DNA from: DAHVFK01 sp963755395
GTDB taxonomy: Bacteria > Pseudomonadota > Gammaproteobacteria > Burkholderiales > SG8-39
Direction of reading: 5' to 3'
Assembly (NCBI GenBank): GCA_963755395.1
Contig: CAVWJJ010000002.1
Span: 1,550,001 to 1,614,000, forward strand
DNA: 64,000 nt
The stretch's first letter is position 1; every line of letters begins with the position of its first letter. Below are positions 25,205-35,683 of this stretch, piece by piece. A program made the position numbers and the translations under genes. The notes beneath the pieces were generated by a model. That model saw only the letters and a program-made list of their open reading frames with translations, had not been told where the DNA came from and made no database searches.

Positions 25205-25858
25205 ATGGACGTCAACCAGCTCGTACAGACGATCGCCATATTCGCGCTTCCCGTGATTCTGGCGATTACCCTGCACGAAGCGGCTCATGGCTACGTCGCC
25301 CGGTACTTCGGCGACATGACGGCCTACGCACAGGGGCGCGTGAGCCTCAATCCACTGCGGCATATCGATCTCGTGGGCACGATCGTGGTTCCCCTCTTGA
25401 TGTTGCTTGTTTCGCGCGGCGTGTTTCTGTTTGGTTGGGCGAAGCCGGTTCCGGTCAATTATTCCGCCCTGCGTAATCCCAAACAGCACATGGCCTGGGT
25501 TGCTGCGGCCGGGCCCGCCGCCAACCTCGCCATGTCGCTTGCGTGGGCCATGCTGCTCAAGCTGGCACTGGTCCTGCCTCCTAATTTATTCATGGCGCCG
25601 ATGGCGGCGATGGCACGCGCGGGTATCCTGATCAACCTGGTGTTCATGTTTCTAAACTTGCTTCCGATCCTGCCCCTCGACGGCGGGCGGATTGTCGCCA
25701 GCCTGTTGCCCGGGCGCGCGTCGTGGCAATACGCAAAACTCGAACCCTGGGGGCTGCCGCTGCTGCTACTCATGCTCGTTACCCACGTGCTCGATTTTGT
25801 TCTCGGACCACTGGTGAACGTGGGGGTCTCGCTGATACATGCTGTCGTGATGCTATAG
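25205..25858 (+). CDS. Site-2-type membrane metalloprotease (M50 family, YwhC-like)
   Basis: A 217-residue integral membrane protein with the zinc motif HEAAHGYVA in the first helix pair and the second M50 motif NLLPILPLDGGRI, in which Asp is the third ligand. It has five or six hydrophobic segments and no PDZ domain, unlike RseP at the end of the window. Such small M50 proteins are widespread, and no substrate is established. It lies in the conserved block yciO, M50, trpS, scpA, scpB. An upstream hairpin GCCCG/CGGGC (25145-25159) begins at the yciO stop. Confidence 0.88.
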   Translation: MDVNQLVQTIAIFALPVILAITLHEAAHGYVARYFGDMTAYAQGRVSLNPLRHIDLVGTIVVPLLMLLVSRGVFLFGWAKPVPVNYSALRNPKQHMAWVAAAGPAANLAMSLAWAMLLKLALVLPPNLFMAPMAAMARAGILINLVFMFLNLLPILPLDGGRIVASLLPGRASWQYAKLEPWGLPLLLLMLVTHVLDFVLGPLVNVGVSLIHAVVML

Positions 25859-25871
25859 GACACGGCCCGTC

Positions 25872-27083
25872 ATGTACGAGACACGAGTTCTCTCGGGTAT
25901 GCGTCCCACCGGCGCGCTCCACCTCGGCCACTATCACGGCGTGTTGAAGAACTGGGTTCGAGCTGCAGACCGAGTATCCGTGCCTTTATTTCGTCGCCGA
26001 CTGGCATGCGCTGACCACCGCACTACGAGGCACCGGGCCAGGTATCGAGCAGAATGTCTGGGACATGGTCGTCGACTGGCTCGCCGCCGGCGTCGATCCC
26101 AGTCAGGCGACCTTGTTCATCCAGTCCCGCGTGCCGGAACATGCCGAGCTGCATCTGCTGCTGTCGATGATCACGCCGCTCGGCTGGCTGGAGCGGGTGC
26201 CGACCTACAAGGACCAGCAGGAGAAGCTGTCCGATCGCGATCTCTCGACCTACGGATTTCTGGGCTACCCGCTGCTGCAATCGGCGGATATTCTCATCTA
26301 TCGGGCCAAGTACGTGCCGGTGGGCGAGGACCAGGTTCCCCACGTCGAGTTCACGCGCGAGGTTGCGCGGCGCTTCAACCACCTTTACGGTCGCGAGGCC
26401 GGGTTCGAGGACAAGGCGAAGGCGGCAGTAAAGAAGATGGGCGTCGAAGAAGGCCAAGATGTATTCAATGACTTGCGCGACAAGGTTCCAGGAACAGGGC
26501 GACGATGAGGCACTGCAGCGCGCCCAGGCGCTGCTCGAGGAGCAGCAGAACCTGCCGCTGCGGCGACCGGGAGCGCCTGTTCGGCTGGCTCGAGGGCGGC
26601 GGCAAGATGATCCTGGTCGAGCCGGACGTGCTGCTGACCGAGTCCTCGAGGCTGCCCGGCCTGGACGGGCAGAAGATGTCGAAGTCTTACGGCAATGCGA
26701 TCGAACTGCGCGACGAGCCGGAAGCGGTTGCCAAGAAGATCCGCACCATGCCCACGGACCCGGCACGCGTGAAGCGCAGCGACCCGGGCAATCCCGAAAA
26801 TGCCCGGTCTGGCAGCTGCATCTGGTCTACTCCGACCAGCAGACGGAAGGACTGGGTGCGGCAGGGTTGCACCACGGCGGGAATCGGTTGCCTCGAATGC
26901 AAGCAGCCGGTGATCGACGCGGTCCAGGCCGAGCTCGCCCCGATGCGCGAGCGTGCCCAGACCTACCTCGACGACCCTACGCTGGTTAAGAACATCATTG
27001 CGGATGGTTGCGAGCGGGCGCGTAAATTGGCGGGCGAGACCATGCGCGACGTGCGCGAAGCCATGGGACTGAGCTACAGCTGA
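25872..27083 (+). pseudogene. trpS: Tryptophan--tRNA ligase, reading frame broken by five 1-base indels
   Basis: The composite product is a full-length class I TrpRS of about 400 residues: HIGH-type motif GALHLGHYHG near the start, KMSKS in LDGQKMSKSYGNAI, and end MGLSYS. Frame changes are +1 near 25962, +1 near 26485, +1 near 26561, -1 near 26800 in an A-run, and +1 near 26852. Between them the sequence is uninterrupted, for example TEYPCLYFVADWHALTTALR and FQEQGDDEALQRAQALLEE. TrpRS is normally essential and no second copy is in the window. Recent decay with a copy elsewhere, or local sequence error, are both possible. The stop overlaps scpA by one base (TGATG). Confidence 0.88.
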
Positions 27084-27889
27084 TGCCAGAGCCTGTCCAG
27101 CAGACCATCGCCACGCCGATCGCGCGCCTCTACGGCGAGCCTATGGCGGAGTTCCCGCACGACCTCTATATCCCGCCCGACGCGCTCGAGGTGATCCTTG
27201 ACGCGTTCGAAGGACCGCTTGACCTGTTGCTCTACCTCATCCGCAAGCAGAACCTGGACGTGCTGGACATCCCGATGGCTCCGCTGACGCGTCAGTACCT
27301 CGAGTACGTCGAAGTGATGCGCTCGAAGAACCTGGAGCTTGCCGCCGAGTATCTGGTCATGGCGGCCATGCTCATGGCCATCAAGTCGCGCATGCTGCTT
27401 CCCCGGCCGCCGTCGCTGGCTGAGGAAGAAGATGATCCGCGCGCCGAGTTGGTCAGGCGCTTGCTCGAATACGAGCAGATCAAGCAGGCGGCGCACAAGC
27501 TCGACACGCTGCCTCAGGTCGGACGCGATGTCGTCGCAATTTCAGTCTGGATCGAGAAAGCGGTCGAGGAGCGCTTGCCGGAGGTAGACGGGCGGGATCT
27601 GGCGGAAGCCTGGCGCGGCCTGCTCACGCGCGCGCGGCTCGCCGCGCACCATCGCGTTTCGCGCGAGGAGCTGTCGGTACGGGCGCACATGAGCACGATA
27701 CTGCGGCGGTTGCGCGAACATCGGGTGCTCGAGTTCTCCGAGCTGTTCGATCCGAGGCGGGGTGTCGCGGTCCTGGTGGTTAATTTTCTCGCGGTGCTGG
27801 AGCTGGCTCGCGAGCTTTTGATCGAAATCACTCAGTCCGAGTGTTTCGCGCCTATCTACGTTAAATTAGCGAATGCTGAGTCCCACTGA
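27083..27889 (+). CDS. scpA: Segregation and condensation protein A
   Basis: A 268-residue kleisin that bridges the SMC heads and binds ScpB in the chromosome-condensing complex. The kleisin signature FEGPLDLLLYLIRKQNLDVLDIPM is near residue 40, followed by AAEYLVMAAMLMAIKSRMLLP and a C-terminal winged-helix region. ATG 27083 overlaps the trpS stop (TGATG), and the 3' end overlaps scpB by 17 bases. The SMC partner is encoded at 44624-48139 in the same window. Confidence 0.95.
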   Translation: MPEPVQQTIATPIARLYGEPMAEFPHDLYIPPDALEVILDAFEGPLDLLLYLIRKQNLDVLDIPMAPLTRQYLEYVEVMRSKNLELAAEYLVMAAMLMAIKSRMLLPRPPSLAEEEDDPRAELVRRLLEYEQIKQAAHKLDTLPQVGRDVVAISVWIEKAVEERLPEVDGRDLAEAWRGLLTRARLAAHHRVSREELSVRAHMSTILRRLREHRVLEFSELFDPRRGVAVLVVNFLAVLELARELLIEITQSECFAPIYVKLANAESH

Positions 27890-28490
27890 AGCCAAACGCG
27901 TTATCGAGGCGGCATTGCTCTCTTCGCGCGAGCCGCTCTCGCTCGCAGATCTTAAGCGCTTGTTCGACGAAGAAATCGGACCGGACACGCTGCGACGCCT
28001 GCTTGGGGAATTGCGCGAGGAATGGCACGGCCGGGCCGTCGAACTGGTGAACCTGGCGAGCGGATGGCGATTCCAGACCAGACCCGAGTTCCAGAGCTAC
28101 GTCGATCGCCTGAACCCGGAACGGCCGCCGCGCTATTCGCGTGCCGTGATGGAAACGCTCGCGATCATCGCGTATCGCCAGCCGGTGACGCGCGGCGATA
28201 TCGAGGACATTCGCGGCGTGACGGTCTCGGCGCAGATCATCCAGGCACTGGAAAGCCGCGGCTGGATCGACTCGGTTGGCCAGCGGGAGACGCCGGGGCG
28301 GCCCGCGCTATACGCGACCACCAAGGCGTTTCTCGACGATCTGGGTTTGCGCTCGCTCGACGAATTGCCGCCGCTCGAGGAAATTGCGAGGACACTGCAA
28401 GTTGAATCCGCCACGGCCCAGACAGACGCGAGCGACACGCGGACACCAGCCGCCGCCGCAGAGCACGCCGAATCTGCAACCGGCGCCTGA
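27873..28490 (+). CDS. scpB: Segregation and condensation protein B
   Basis: A 205-residue ScpB made of two winged-helix domains that dimerise and bind ScpA. Recognisable segments are EAALLSSREPLSLADL, GWRFQTRPEFQ, PRYSRAVMETLAIIAYRQPVTR, IEDIRGV and GRPALYATT. The C-terminal tail beyond about residue 175 is Ala/Thr-rich and low in complexity. It overlaps scpA by 17 bases and contains the probable start of rluB. Confidence 0.95.
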   Translation: MLSPTEAKRVIEAALLSSREPLSLADLKRLFDEEIGPDTLRRLLGELREEWHGRAVELVNLASGWRFQTRPEFQSYVDRLNPERPPRYSRAVMETLAIIAYRQPVTRGDIEDIRGVTVSAQIIQALESRGWIDSVGQRETPGRPALYATTKAFLDDLGLRSLDELPPLEEIARTLQVESATAQTDASDTRTPAAAAEHAESATGA

Positions 28491-29238
28491 GCCGGGCGGC
28501 GCGCAGCGCCTGCAAAAGCTCCTCGCGGCGGCCGGGCTGGGTTCGCGACGCGAAATCGAAGACTGGATCAGCGCCGGGCGCGTGTCGATCGATGGTCGCG
28601 TCGCGCAGCTGGGAGACCGGGCAACCGCAGCCGATCGGGTTTGCGTCGACGGGCGGCCCGTCGCTTTGCGCGAGACGAGCGAGCTGGCGCGCGTTCTCCT
28701 CTATCATAAGCCGGTCGGAGAACTCGTTACCCGAAGCGATCCCGGCGGGCGCCCGACGGTGTTTGCGCGGCTGCCGCCCGTAAGGCGCGGAAAGTGGGCG
28801 GCCATCGGCCGCCTGGACATAAATACTTCGGGACTCTTGCTGCTCACCGACTCCGGAGAACTCGCTAACCGTCTCATGCATCCCCGGTTCGGGATGCTGC
28901 GCGAGTACGCGGTTCGGGCGCTCGGGCGTCTCGGTCCGACCGAGCGGCGCCGGTTGTTGAATGGGGTCGAACTCGAGGACGGGAGGGCGGCGTTCGAGCG
29001 GATCGACGCACAGGGCGGCGATGTGGGCGCCAATCGCTGGTATCGCGTCGCGTTGAGGGAGGGGCGCAATCGCGAGGTGCGTCGGCTGTTCGAGGCTGTG
29101 GGGCTGCTCGTCAGCCGACTGGTGCGAACCGGCTTCGGGCCGGTCTACCTGCCGCGAGATCTCGAGCCCGGGCAATGGCGCGAGCTCGAGGCGCGTCGGG
29201 TGCGTGAATTGCTGTCCGCGACCACGACAGCGAAGTAG
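28402..29238 (+). CDS. rluB: 23S rRNA pseudouridine synthase RluB-type
   Basis: A 278-residue pseudouridine synthase of the RsuA/RluB/E/F group, which modifies helix 80-93 regions of 23S rRNA (U2605 in E. coli). An N-terminal S4-like domain (QRLQKLLAAAGLGSRREIEDWI) precedes the catalytic domain with the Asp in GRLDINTSGLLLLTDSGELA, and ends with GRNREVRRLFEAVGLLVSRLVR. No ATG is suitable: TTG 28402 inside scpB is proposed because the residues after it lead straight into a Pro/Gln-rich linker and the S4 domain. The start is therefore uncertain. Confidence 0.9.
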   Translation: MNPPRPRQTRATRGHQPPPQSTPNLQPAPEPGGAQRLQKLLAAAGLGSRREIEDWISAGRVSIDGRVAQLGDRATAADRVCVDGRPVALRETSELARVLLYHKPVGELVTRSDPGGRPTVFARLPPVRRGKWAAIGRLDINTSGLLLLTDSGELANRLMHPRFGMLREYAVRALGRLGPTERRRLLNGVELEDGRAAFERIDAQGGDVGANRWYRVALREGRNREVRRLFEAVGLLVSRLVRTGFGPVYLPRDLEPGQWRELEARRVRELLSATTTAK

Positions 29239-29260
29239 CACCGAAATTCCCCCAACGGGA

Positions 29261-29289
29261 TTGTCTGCCGCCGGAAAAGCTGTTAAACT
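29261..29289 (+). promoter_or_regulatory. Candidate sigma-70 promoter of the rimP-nusA-infB operon
   Basis: TTGTCT (29261-29266), a 17-base spacer, then TAAACT (29284-29289), each with four of six consensus positions. It lies in the 143-base gap between rluB and rimP, just upstream of the leader hairpins. Confidence 0.45.
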
Positions 29290-29302
29290 TCAAAAGCTTT
29301 AG

Positions 29303-29359
29303 GGCCCATTGGCATTGATTCTGGGCCGCGAAGGCGCGATGGGCTTCGGCCCATTTTTT
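29303..29359 (+). terminator. Attenuator-like leader upstream of rimP
   Basis: Two hairpins. The first pairs GGCCCA (29303-29308) with TGGGCC (29322-29327). The second is a tetraloop hairpin ATGGGC-TTCG-GCCCAT (29339-29354) followed by a run of six T, a textbook intrinsic terminator, 23 bases before the rimP ATG. Because the arms GGCCCA, TGGGCC and GGGC/GCCC share sequence, alternative pairings are possible, which is the layout of an attenuator. Feedback by NusA on its own operon is a reasonable hypothesis. Confidence 0.7.
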
Positions 29360-29381
29360 GTTTGCGCAGCCGAACGGGTAT

Positions 29382-29816
29382 ATGGGCGCGATCGCCGGCG
29401 TAGTAGAGCCCGCCGTGGCGGGGCTGGGTTTTGAGCTGGTCGACACCCAGGTGTCGAGCAGAGGCCGGATGGTGCGCATTTTCATCGACAAGCCGGGTGG
29501 CGTGTCGGTTGATGATTGCGCCGATGTCAGCCAGCACCTGACGCGCGTTTTCGCGGTCGAGGGGATCGATTTCGACCGCCTCGAGGTTTCGTCGCCGGGC
29601 CTCGATCGGCCGCTGCGCAAGGCGGCTGATTTTGCGCGGTTCGCGGGCCAGAAGGTGGACGTGCGTATGCGCGCAGCGGATGCGAGCGGCAGACGCCGCT
29701 TCGTCGGAACGCTGCAAGGAATGACAGACGAGGTCGCGACGGTGATCGTAGACGGCCAAGCGGTTGAATTGGGTCTCGCAGGCATGGAGCGGGCGCGGCT
29801 GGTTCCTGACCTGTGA
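29382..29816 (+). CDS. rimP: Ribosome maturation factor RimP
   Basis: A 144-residue 30S-assembly factor. Both domains are visible: the N-terminal alpha/beta part (VEPAVAGLGFELVDTQ, RIFIDKPGGVSVDDCADVSQHL) with the hallmark LEVSSPGLDRPL, and the C-terminal Sm-like part ending GMERARLVPDL. ATG 29382 (MGAIAGVV) matches the usual start; the frame is open to a TTG at 29358 that falls in the terminator T-run. First gene of rimP-nusA-infB-rbfA-truB-rpsO-pnp. Confidence 0.93.
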   Translation: MGAIAGVVEPAVAGLGFELVDTQVSSRGRMVRIFIDKPGGVSVDDCADVSQHLTRVFAVEGIDFDRLEVSSPGLDRPLRKAADFARFAGQKVDVRMRAADASGRRRFVGTLQGMTDEVATVIVDGQAVELGLAGMERARLVPDL

Positions 29817-29835
29817 GTATTTTGGAGAGAATTCA

Positions 29836-31350
29836 ATGAGTCGTGAAATTCTGCTTCTTGTGGACGCTCTAGCGCGGGAGAAGAACGTCAATCGTGACGT
29901 TGTTTTTGCGGCGCTGGAAATGGCGCTCGCCTCGGCTACGAAGAAGCGTTTCAGCGACGACGTCGACGTGCGCGTCGCGATCGATCGCAATACCGGCGGC
30001 CACGAATCGTTCCGGCGCTGGAAAGTGGTCCCGGACGACGCGATTGAGATACCGGCGGCGCAGATTGCGCTATCGGAAGCACAACGGCGCAGCCCCGAGC
30101 TTAAGCTCGAGGACTACGTAGAGGAGCCACTTGAGCCCATCGAATTCGGACGCATCGGGGCGCAGACGGCGAAGCAGGTGATCCTGCAGCGCATCCGCGA
30201 TGCGGAGCGCGAACAGATTCTCAACGACTTTCTGTCGCGCGGCGACGAGCTGGTTACCGGCACCGTGAAACGGATGGAACGCGGCAGCGCTATCGTCGAG
30301 TCGGGGCGGCTCGAGGCACTATTGCCGCGCGACCAGATGATCCCGAAGGAAAACCTGCGCATCGGCGACCGGGTACGGGCCTGGGTGATGAAGATCGACC
30401 GTGGCGCGCGGGGCCCGCAACTCGTACTTTCGCGGACTGCGCCACAGTTCATCATGAAGCTGTTCGAGCTCGAAGTGCCGGAAATCGAAGAGGGGTTGCT
30501 GGAAATCAAGTCTGCCGCTCGCGACCCCGGAATCCGGGCCAAGATCGGCGTGCATTCCAATGACAAGCGCATCGATCCGATCGGGACCTGCGTGGGCATG
30601 CGCGGCTCGCGGGTGCAGGCTGTCACCCAGGAACTGGCGGGTGAGCGCGTCGACATCGTGCTTTGGTCGGCGGATCCGGCGCAATTCGTGATCGGCGCGC
30701 TCGCGCCCGCGGAAGTGTCCTCGATCGTGGTTGATGAAGAGAAGCATGCGATGGACGTGGTGGTCGACGAGGAGAACCTCGCCATTGCCATTGGCCGCAG
30801 CGGTCAGAACGTGCGGCTCGCCTCGGAACTCACCGGATGGCAGATAAATCTGATGACCGAAGAAGAGTCTGCCACGAAGCAGGCTGAAGAAAGCGGTCGC
30901 ACGCGAAATCTGTTCATCGAGCGGCTGGATGTCGATGAGGAGGTTGCCGATATCCTGATCCAGGAAGGCTTTTCGACCCTGGAGGAAATTGCTTACGTGC
31001 CGATCAACGAATTGCTCGAGATCGAAGCATTCGACGAAGATACCGTCAACGAGCTTCGCAATCGTGCGCGCAACGCACTCCTAGTCGCGGCGATCGCGAA
31101 CGAGGAGAAGGTGGAGGGGGTCGCCGCAGACCTGCTCCAGCTGGAGGGGATGGATACCCAACTCGCCGCCAAGCTCGCGGAGGGTGGCGTCAAGACGCGT
31201 GACGACCTCGGCGATCTGGCGGTCGACGAGCTCGCGGAGCTTAGCGGGATCGACGAGGAGCGCGCGAAGACCCTAATCATGGCAGCACGTGCGCACTGGT
31301 TCGCGGACGAAGCCGCCACGGACCAGGCAGAGCACAAGGAGGTCCAGTAA
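29836..31350 (+). CDS. nusA: Transcription termination/antitermination factor NusA
   Basis: A 504-residue RNA-polymerase-associated factor that modulates pausing, termination and antitermination. The N-terminal domain MSREILLLVDALAREKNV is followed by an S1 domain (TGTVKRMERGSAIVE), KH1/KH2 domains (DPIGTCVGMRGSRVQAV, IAIGRSGQNVRLASELTGW) and two C-terminal helical repeats (ILIQEGFSTLEEIAYVP, LAEGGVKTRDDLGDLAV), as in proteobacterial NusA. ATG 29836 follows GGAGAGAATTCA. It may regulate its own operon through the attenuator at 29303-29359. Confidence 0.97.
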   Translation: MSREILLLVDALAREKNVNRDVVFAALEMALASATKKRFSDDVDVRVAIDRNTGGHESFRRWKVVPDDAIEIPAAQIALSEAQRRSPELKLEDYVEEPLEPIEFGRIGAQTAKQVILQRIRDAEREQILNDFLSRGDELVTGTVKRMERGSAIVESGRLEALLPRDQMIPKENLRIGDRVRAWVMKIDRGARGPQLVLSRTAPQFIMKLFELEVPEIEEGLLEIKSAARDPGIRAKIGVHSNDKRIDPIGTCVGMRGSRVQAVTQELAGERVDIVLWSADPAQFVIGALAPAEVSSIVVDEEKHAMDVVVDEENLAIAIGRSGQNVRLASELTGWQINLMTEEESATKQAEESGRTRNLFIERLDVDEEVADILIQEGFSTLEEIAYVPINELLEIEAFDEDTVNELRNRARNALLVAAIANEEKVEGVAADLLQLEGMDTQLAAKLAEGGVKTRDDLGDLAVDELAELSGIDEERAKTLIMAARAHWFADEAATDQAEHKEVQ

Positions 31351-31351
31351 C

Positions 31352-33925
<2,574 letters not shown>

Positions 33926-33934
33926 CGATCGGGC

Positions 33935-34291
33935 ATGGCGCGACAAAGCGGACGTGCGCAGAAGGTCGGGGACCAGGTTCAGCGAGAGCTTTCCTCAATC
34001 CTGCATCGCGAGCTGCGCGACCCGCGAGTCGGAATGATCACGTTGACCGGCGTCGAGGTTTCCCCCGACTGCACTCACGCGACTGTGTACTTCACCTGTC
34101 TCGACGTCTCCCACGTTCCGGAGGCGACTCAGGGTCTGCGCCGTGCTGCGGGGTTTCTGCGCACGCAGCTGGCGAAGCGCATCAAACTCTACACTGCACC
34201 GGAGCTGCGCTTCGTATATGACGAATCGATCGAGCGCGGGGCCCACCTGTCGCAGCTGATCGACAGCGTCACGGGCGGACAGAAGCACTGA
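33935..34291 (+). CDS. rbfA: Ribosome-binding factor A
   Basis: A 118-residue single KH-like-fold 30S maturation factor. Family segments: RAQKVGDQVQRELSSILHRELRDPRVG, ITLTGVEVSPDCTHATVYFT and LRRAAGFLRTQLAKRIKLYTAPELRFVYDES. It starts 9 bases after infB and is followed by truB after 17 bases. Confidence 0.95.
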   Translation: MARQSGRAQKVGDQVQRELSSILHRELRDPRVGMITLTGVEVSPDCTHATVYFTCLDVSHVPEATQGLRRAAGFLRTQLAKRIKLYTAPELRFVYDESIERGAHLSQLIDSVTGGQKH

Positions 34292-34308
34292 CCCGGATAA
34301 GCGCCGCC

Positions 34309-35196
34309 ATGCGTCGCCGGCTTGACGCGGCCCTCCTGTTGGACAAGTCGGTCGGACTCAGCTCCAACGCCGCGCTGCAGGCCGCCAAGCGCTTGCTTCG
34401 AGCCGAAAAGGCAGGCCATGCCGGCACCCTGGATCCCCTTGCATCGGGGCTCCTACTCCTATTGTTCGGCGATGCGACCAAGTTTGCCGGCCCGCAGCTG
34501 GACGCGGACAAGTCCTACCTCGCCACTGTTCGCCTTGGCGTCACGACGACTACTGGTGACGCGGAGGGGAAGATGATCGAACGCCGTAGCGTGACCGTGT
34601 CGGCGCTGCAAGTCGAGACGGCATTGGAGAGATTCCGCGGCTCGATCTGGCAAGTTCCGCCCATGCATTCAGCCCTGAAGCTCGAGGGAAAGCCTCTTTA
34701 CCTGCTGGCGCGGGAGGGAAAGACCGTGCAGCGCCGGCCGCGCGCGATTTCGATCCACGAACTGGAGCTGGTGTCGCTTCGGGGAGACGTCGTGGATCTG
34801 CGTGTTCGCTGCAGCAAGGGGACCTATGTGCGCAGCTTGGCGGAGGATATCGGAAGGGTGCTGGGCACGGGCGCGCATCTTGCGGCGCTGCGCCGCACCG
34901 CTGCAGGCGGCCTGTCGGTGGACGGCGCGACGAGCCTCGATGCGTTGGCGGAGATGACTGAAGAGGAGCGGGATAGCAGGCTGATGCCGCTCGACGCGTT
35001 ATTGGGCGACCTGCCTCGCCTGGACTGCGGGGCCGCACAGGAGGCGTGCTTGCGCAAGGGTCAGGCGATTCACGTTGGCCAGGGTCTCGCCGGGCAGTGC
35101 GCGCTGCACGGCCTGGACGGGTTGATCGGGATCGGTCTGGCAGACGGAGAGGGGATGCTGCGACCCGTGAGGCTGACCGCGCCGCGAGCCGACTAG
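34309..35196 (+). CDS. truB: tRNA pseudouridine(55) synthase
   Basis: A 295-residue enzyme that makes pseudouridine 55 in the T-loop of tRNAs. The catalytic Asp lies in AGTLDPLASGLLLLLFGDATK near residue 45. Also present are YLATVRLGVTTTTGDAEG, MHSALKLEGKPLYLLAREG and RCSKGTYVRSLAEDIG. A C-terminal PUA-like extension ends the protein. It sits between rbfA and rpsO, the standard position. Confidence 0.96.
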   Translation: MRRRLDAALLLDKSVGLSSNAALQAAKRLLRAEKAGHAGTLDPLASGLLLLLFGDATKFAGPQLDADKSYLATVRLGVTTTTGDAEGKMIERRSVTVSALQVETALERFRGSIWQVPPMHSALKLEGKPLYLLAREGKTVQRRPRAISIHELELVSLRGDVVDLRVRCSKGTYVRSLAEDIGRVLGTGAHLAALRRTAAGGLSVDGATSLDALAEMTEEERDSRLMPLDALLGDLPRLDCGAAQEACLRKGQAIHVGQGLAGQCALHGLDGLIGIGLADGEGMLRPVRLTAPRAD

Positions 35197-35229
35197 GCCG
35201 GCGCAACCGGCTGAAATACATAAAAAAAC

Positions 35230-35259
35230 TTGTGAATGGCTCGCTGCTTGAGTTAAAAT
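35230..35259 (+). promoter_or_regulatory. Candidate internal promoter for rpsO
   Basis: TTGTGA (35230-35235), an 18-base spacer and TAAAAT (35254-35259; five of six consensus). It lies in the 86-base truB-rpsO gap, 24 bases before the rpsO start. An internal promoter here would free S15 synthesis from the upstream operon. Confidence 0.55.
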
Positions 35260-35282
35260 CCCGGTTCGCACTAGGAGAGAAT

Positions 35283-35552
35283 ATGGGATTGCAGGTCGCG
35301 CAAAAGGCGCAAGTCGTTCAACAGTTTCAACGCTCCGGTAAGGACACTGGCTCACCGGAGGTGCAGGTCGCTCTTCTTACGGAGCGGATCAATGGCCTGT
35401 CGGAGCACTTCAAGAGCCACGTCAAGGATTTCCATTCACGCCGCGGGCTGCTGAAGATGGTTAGCCAACGGCGCAAGTTGCTCGACTATTTGAAGCGCAC
35501 CGATGCAGACAAGTACCGGGCGCTGATCGAGCGGCTCGGCCTACGCAAGTAG
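35283..35552 (+). CDS. rpsO: 30S ribosomal protein S15
   Basis: An 89-residue four-helix ribosomal protein: QKAQVVQQFQRSGKDTGSPE, QVALLTERINGLSEHFKSH and DFHSRRGLLKMVSQRRKLL, ending with a standard terminal helix. ATG 35283 follows AGGAGAGAAT. The frame is open upstream into truB but that extension is a shadow. It has its own candidate promoter and a hairpin between it and pnp. Confidence 0.97.
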   Translation: MGLQVAQKAQVVQQFQRSGKDTGSPEVQVALLTERINGLSEHFKSHVKDFHSRRGLLKMVSQRRKLLDYLKRTDADKYRALIERLGLRK

Positions 35553-35579
35553 CCTCTCTCTCGATGCATCGACGGAAGG

Positions 35580-35600
35580 CGCTCATTCAACGGATGAGCG
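35580..35600 (+). terminator. rpsO-pnp intergenic hairpin
   Basis: A perfect 7-bp stem CGCTCAT/ATGAGCG with a 7-base loop, followed by TCTTCGT rather than a T-run. In E. coli the rpsO-pnp gap contains a terminator and an RNase III processing site through which PNPase represses itself; this hairpin occupies the same place. Strong termination is unlikely. Confidence 0.5.
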
Positions 35601-35683
35601 TCTTCGTGTACTGCGTCCGCCGCGCGCGCTGAGCGCCGCACCCTCGCGCCGCCACGGCAGCGCAGCTTTGTATATAGAGGATA

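Noticed and set aside
25872..27083. Programmed frameshifting in trpS
   Set aside because: Five separate shifts in both directions, without a common slippery site, are not compatible with a programmed mechanism.
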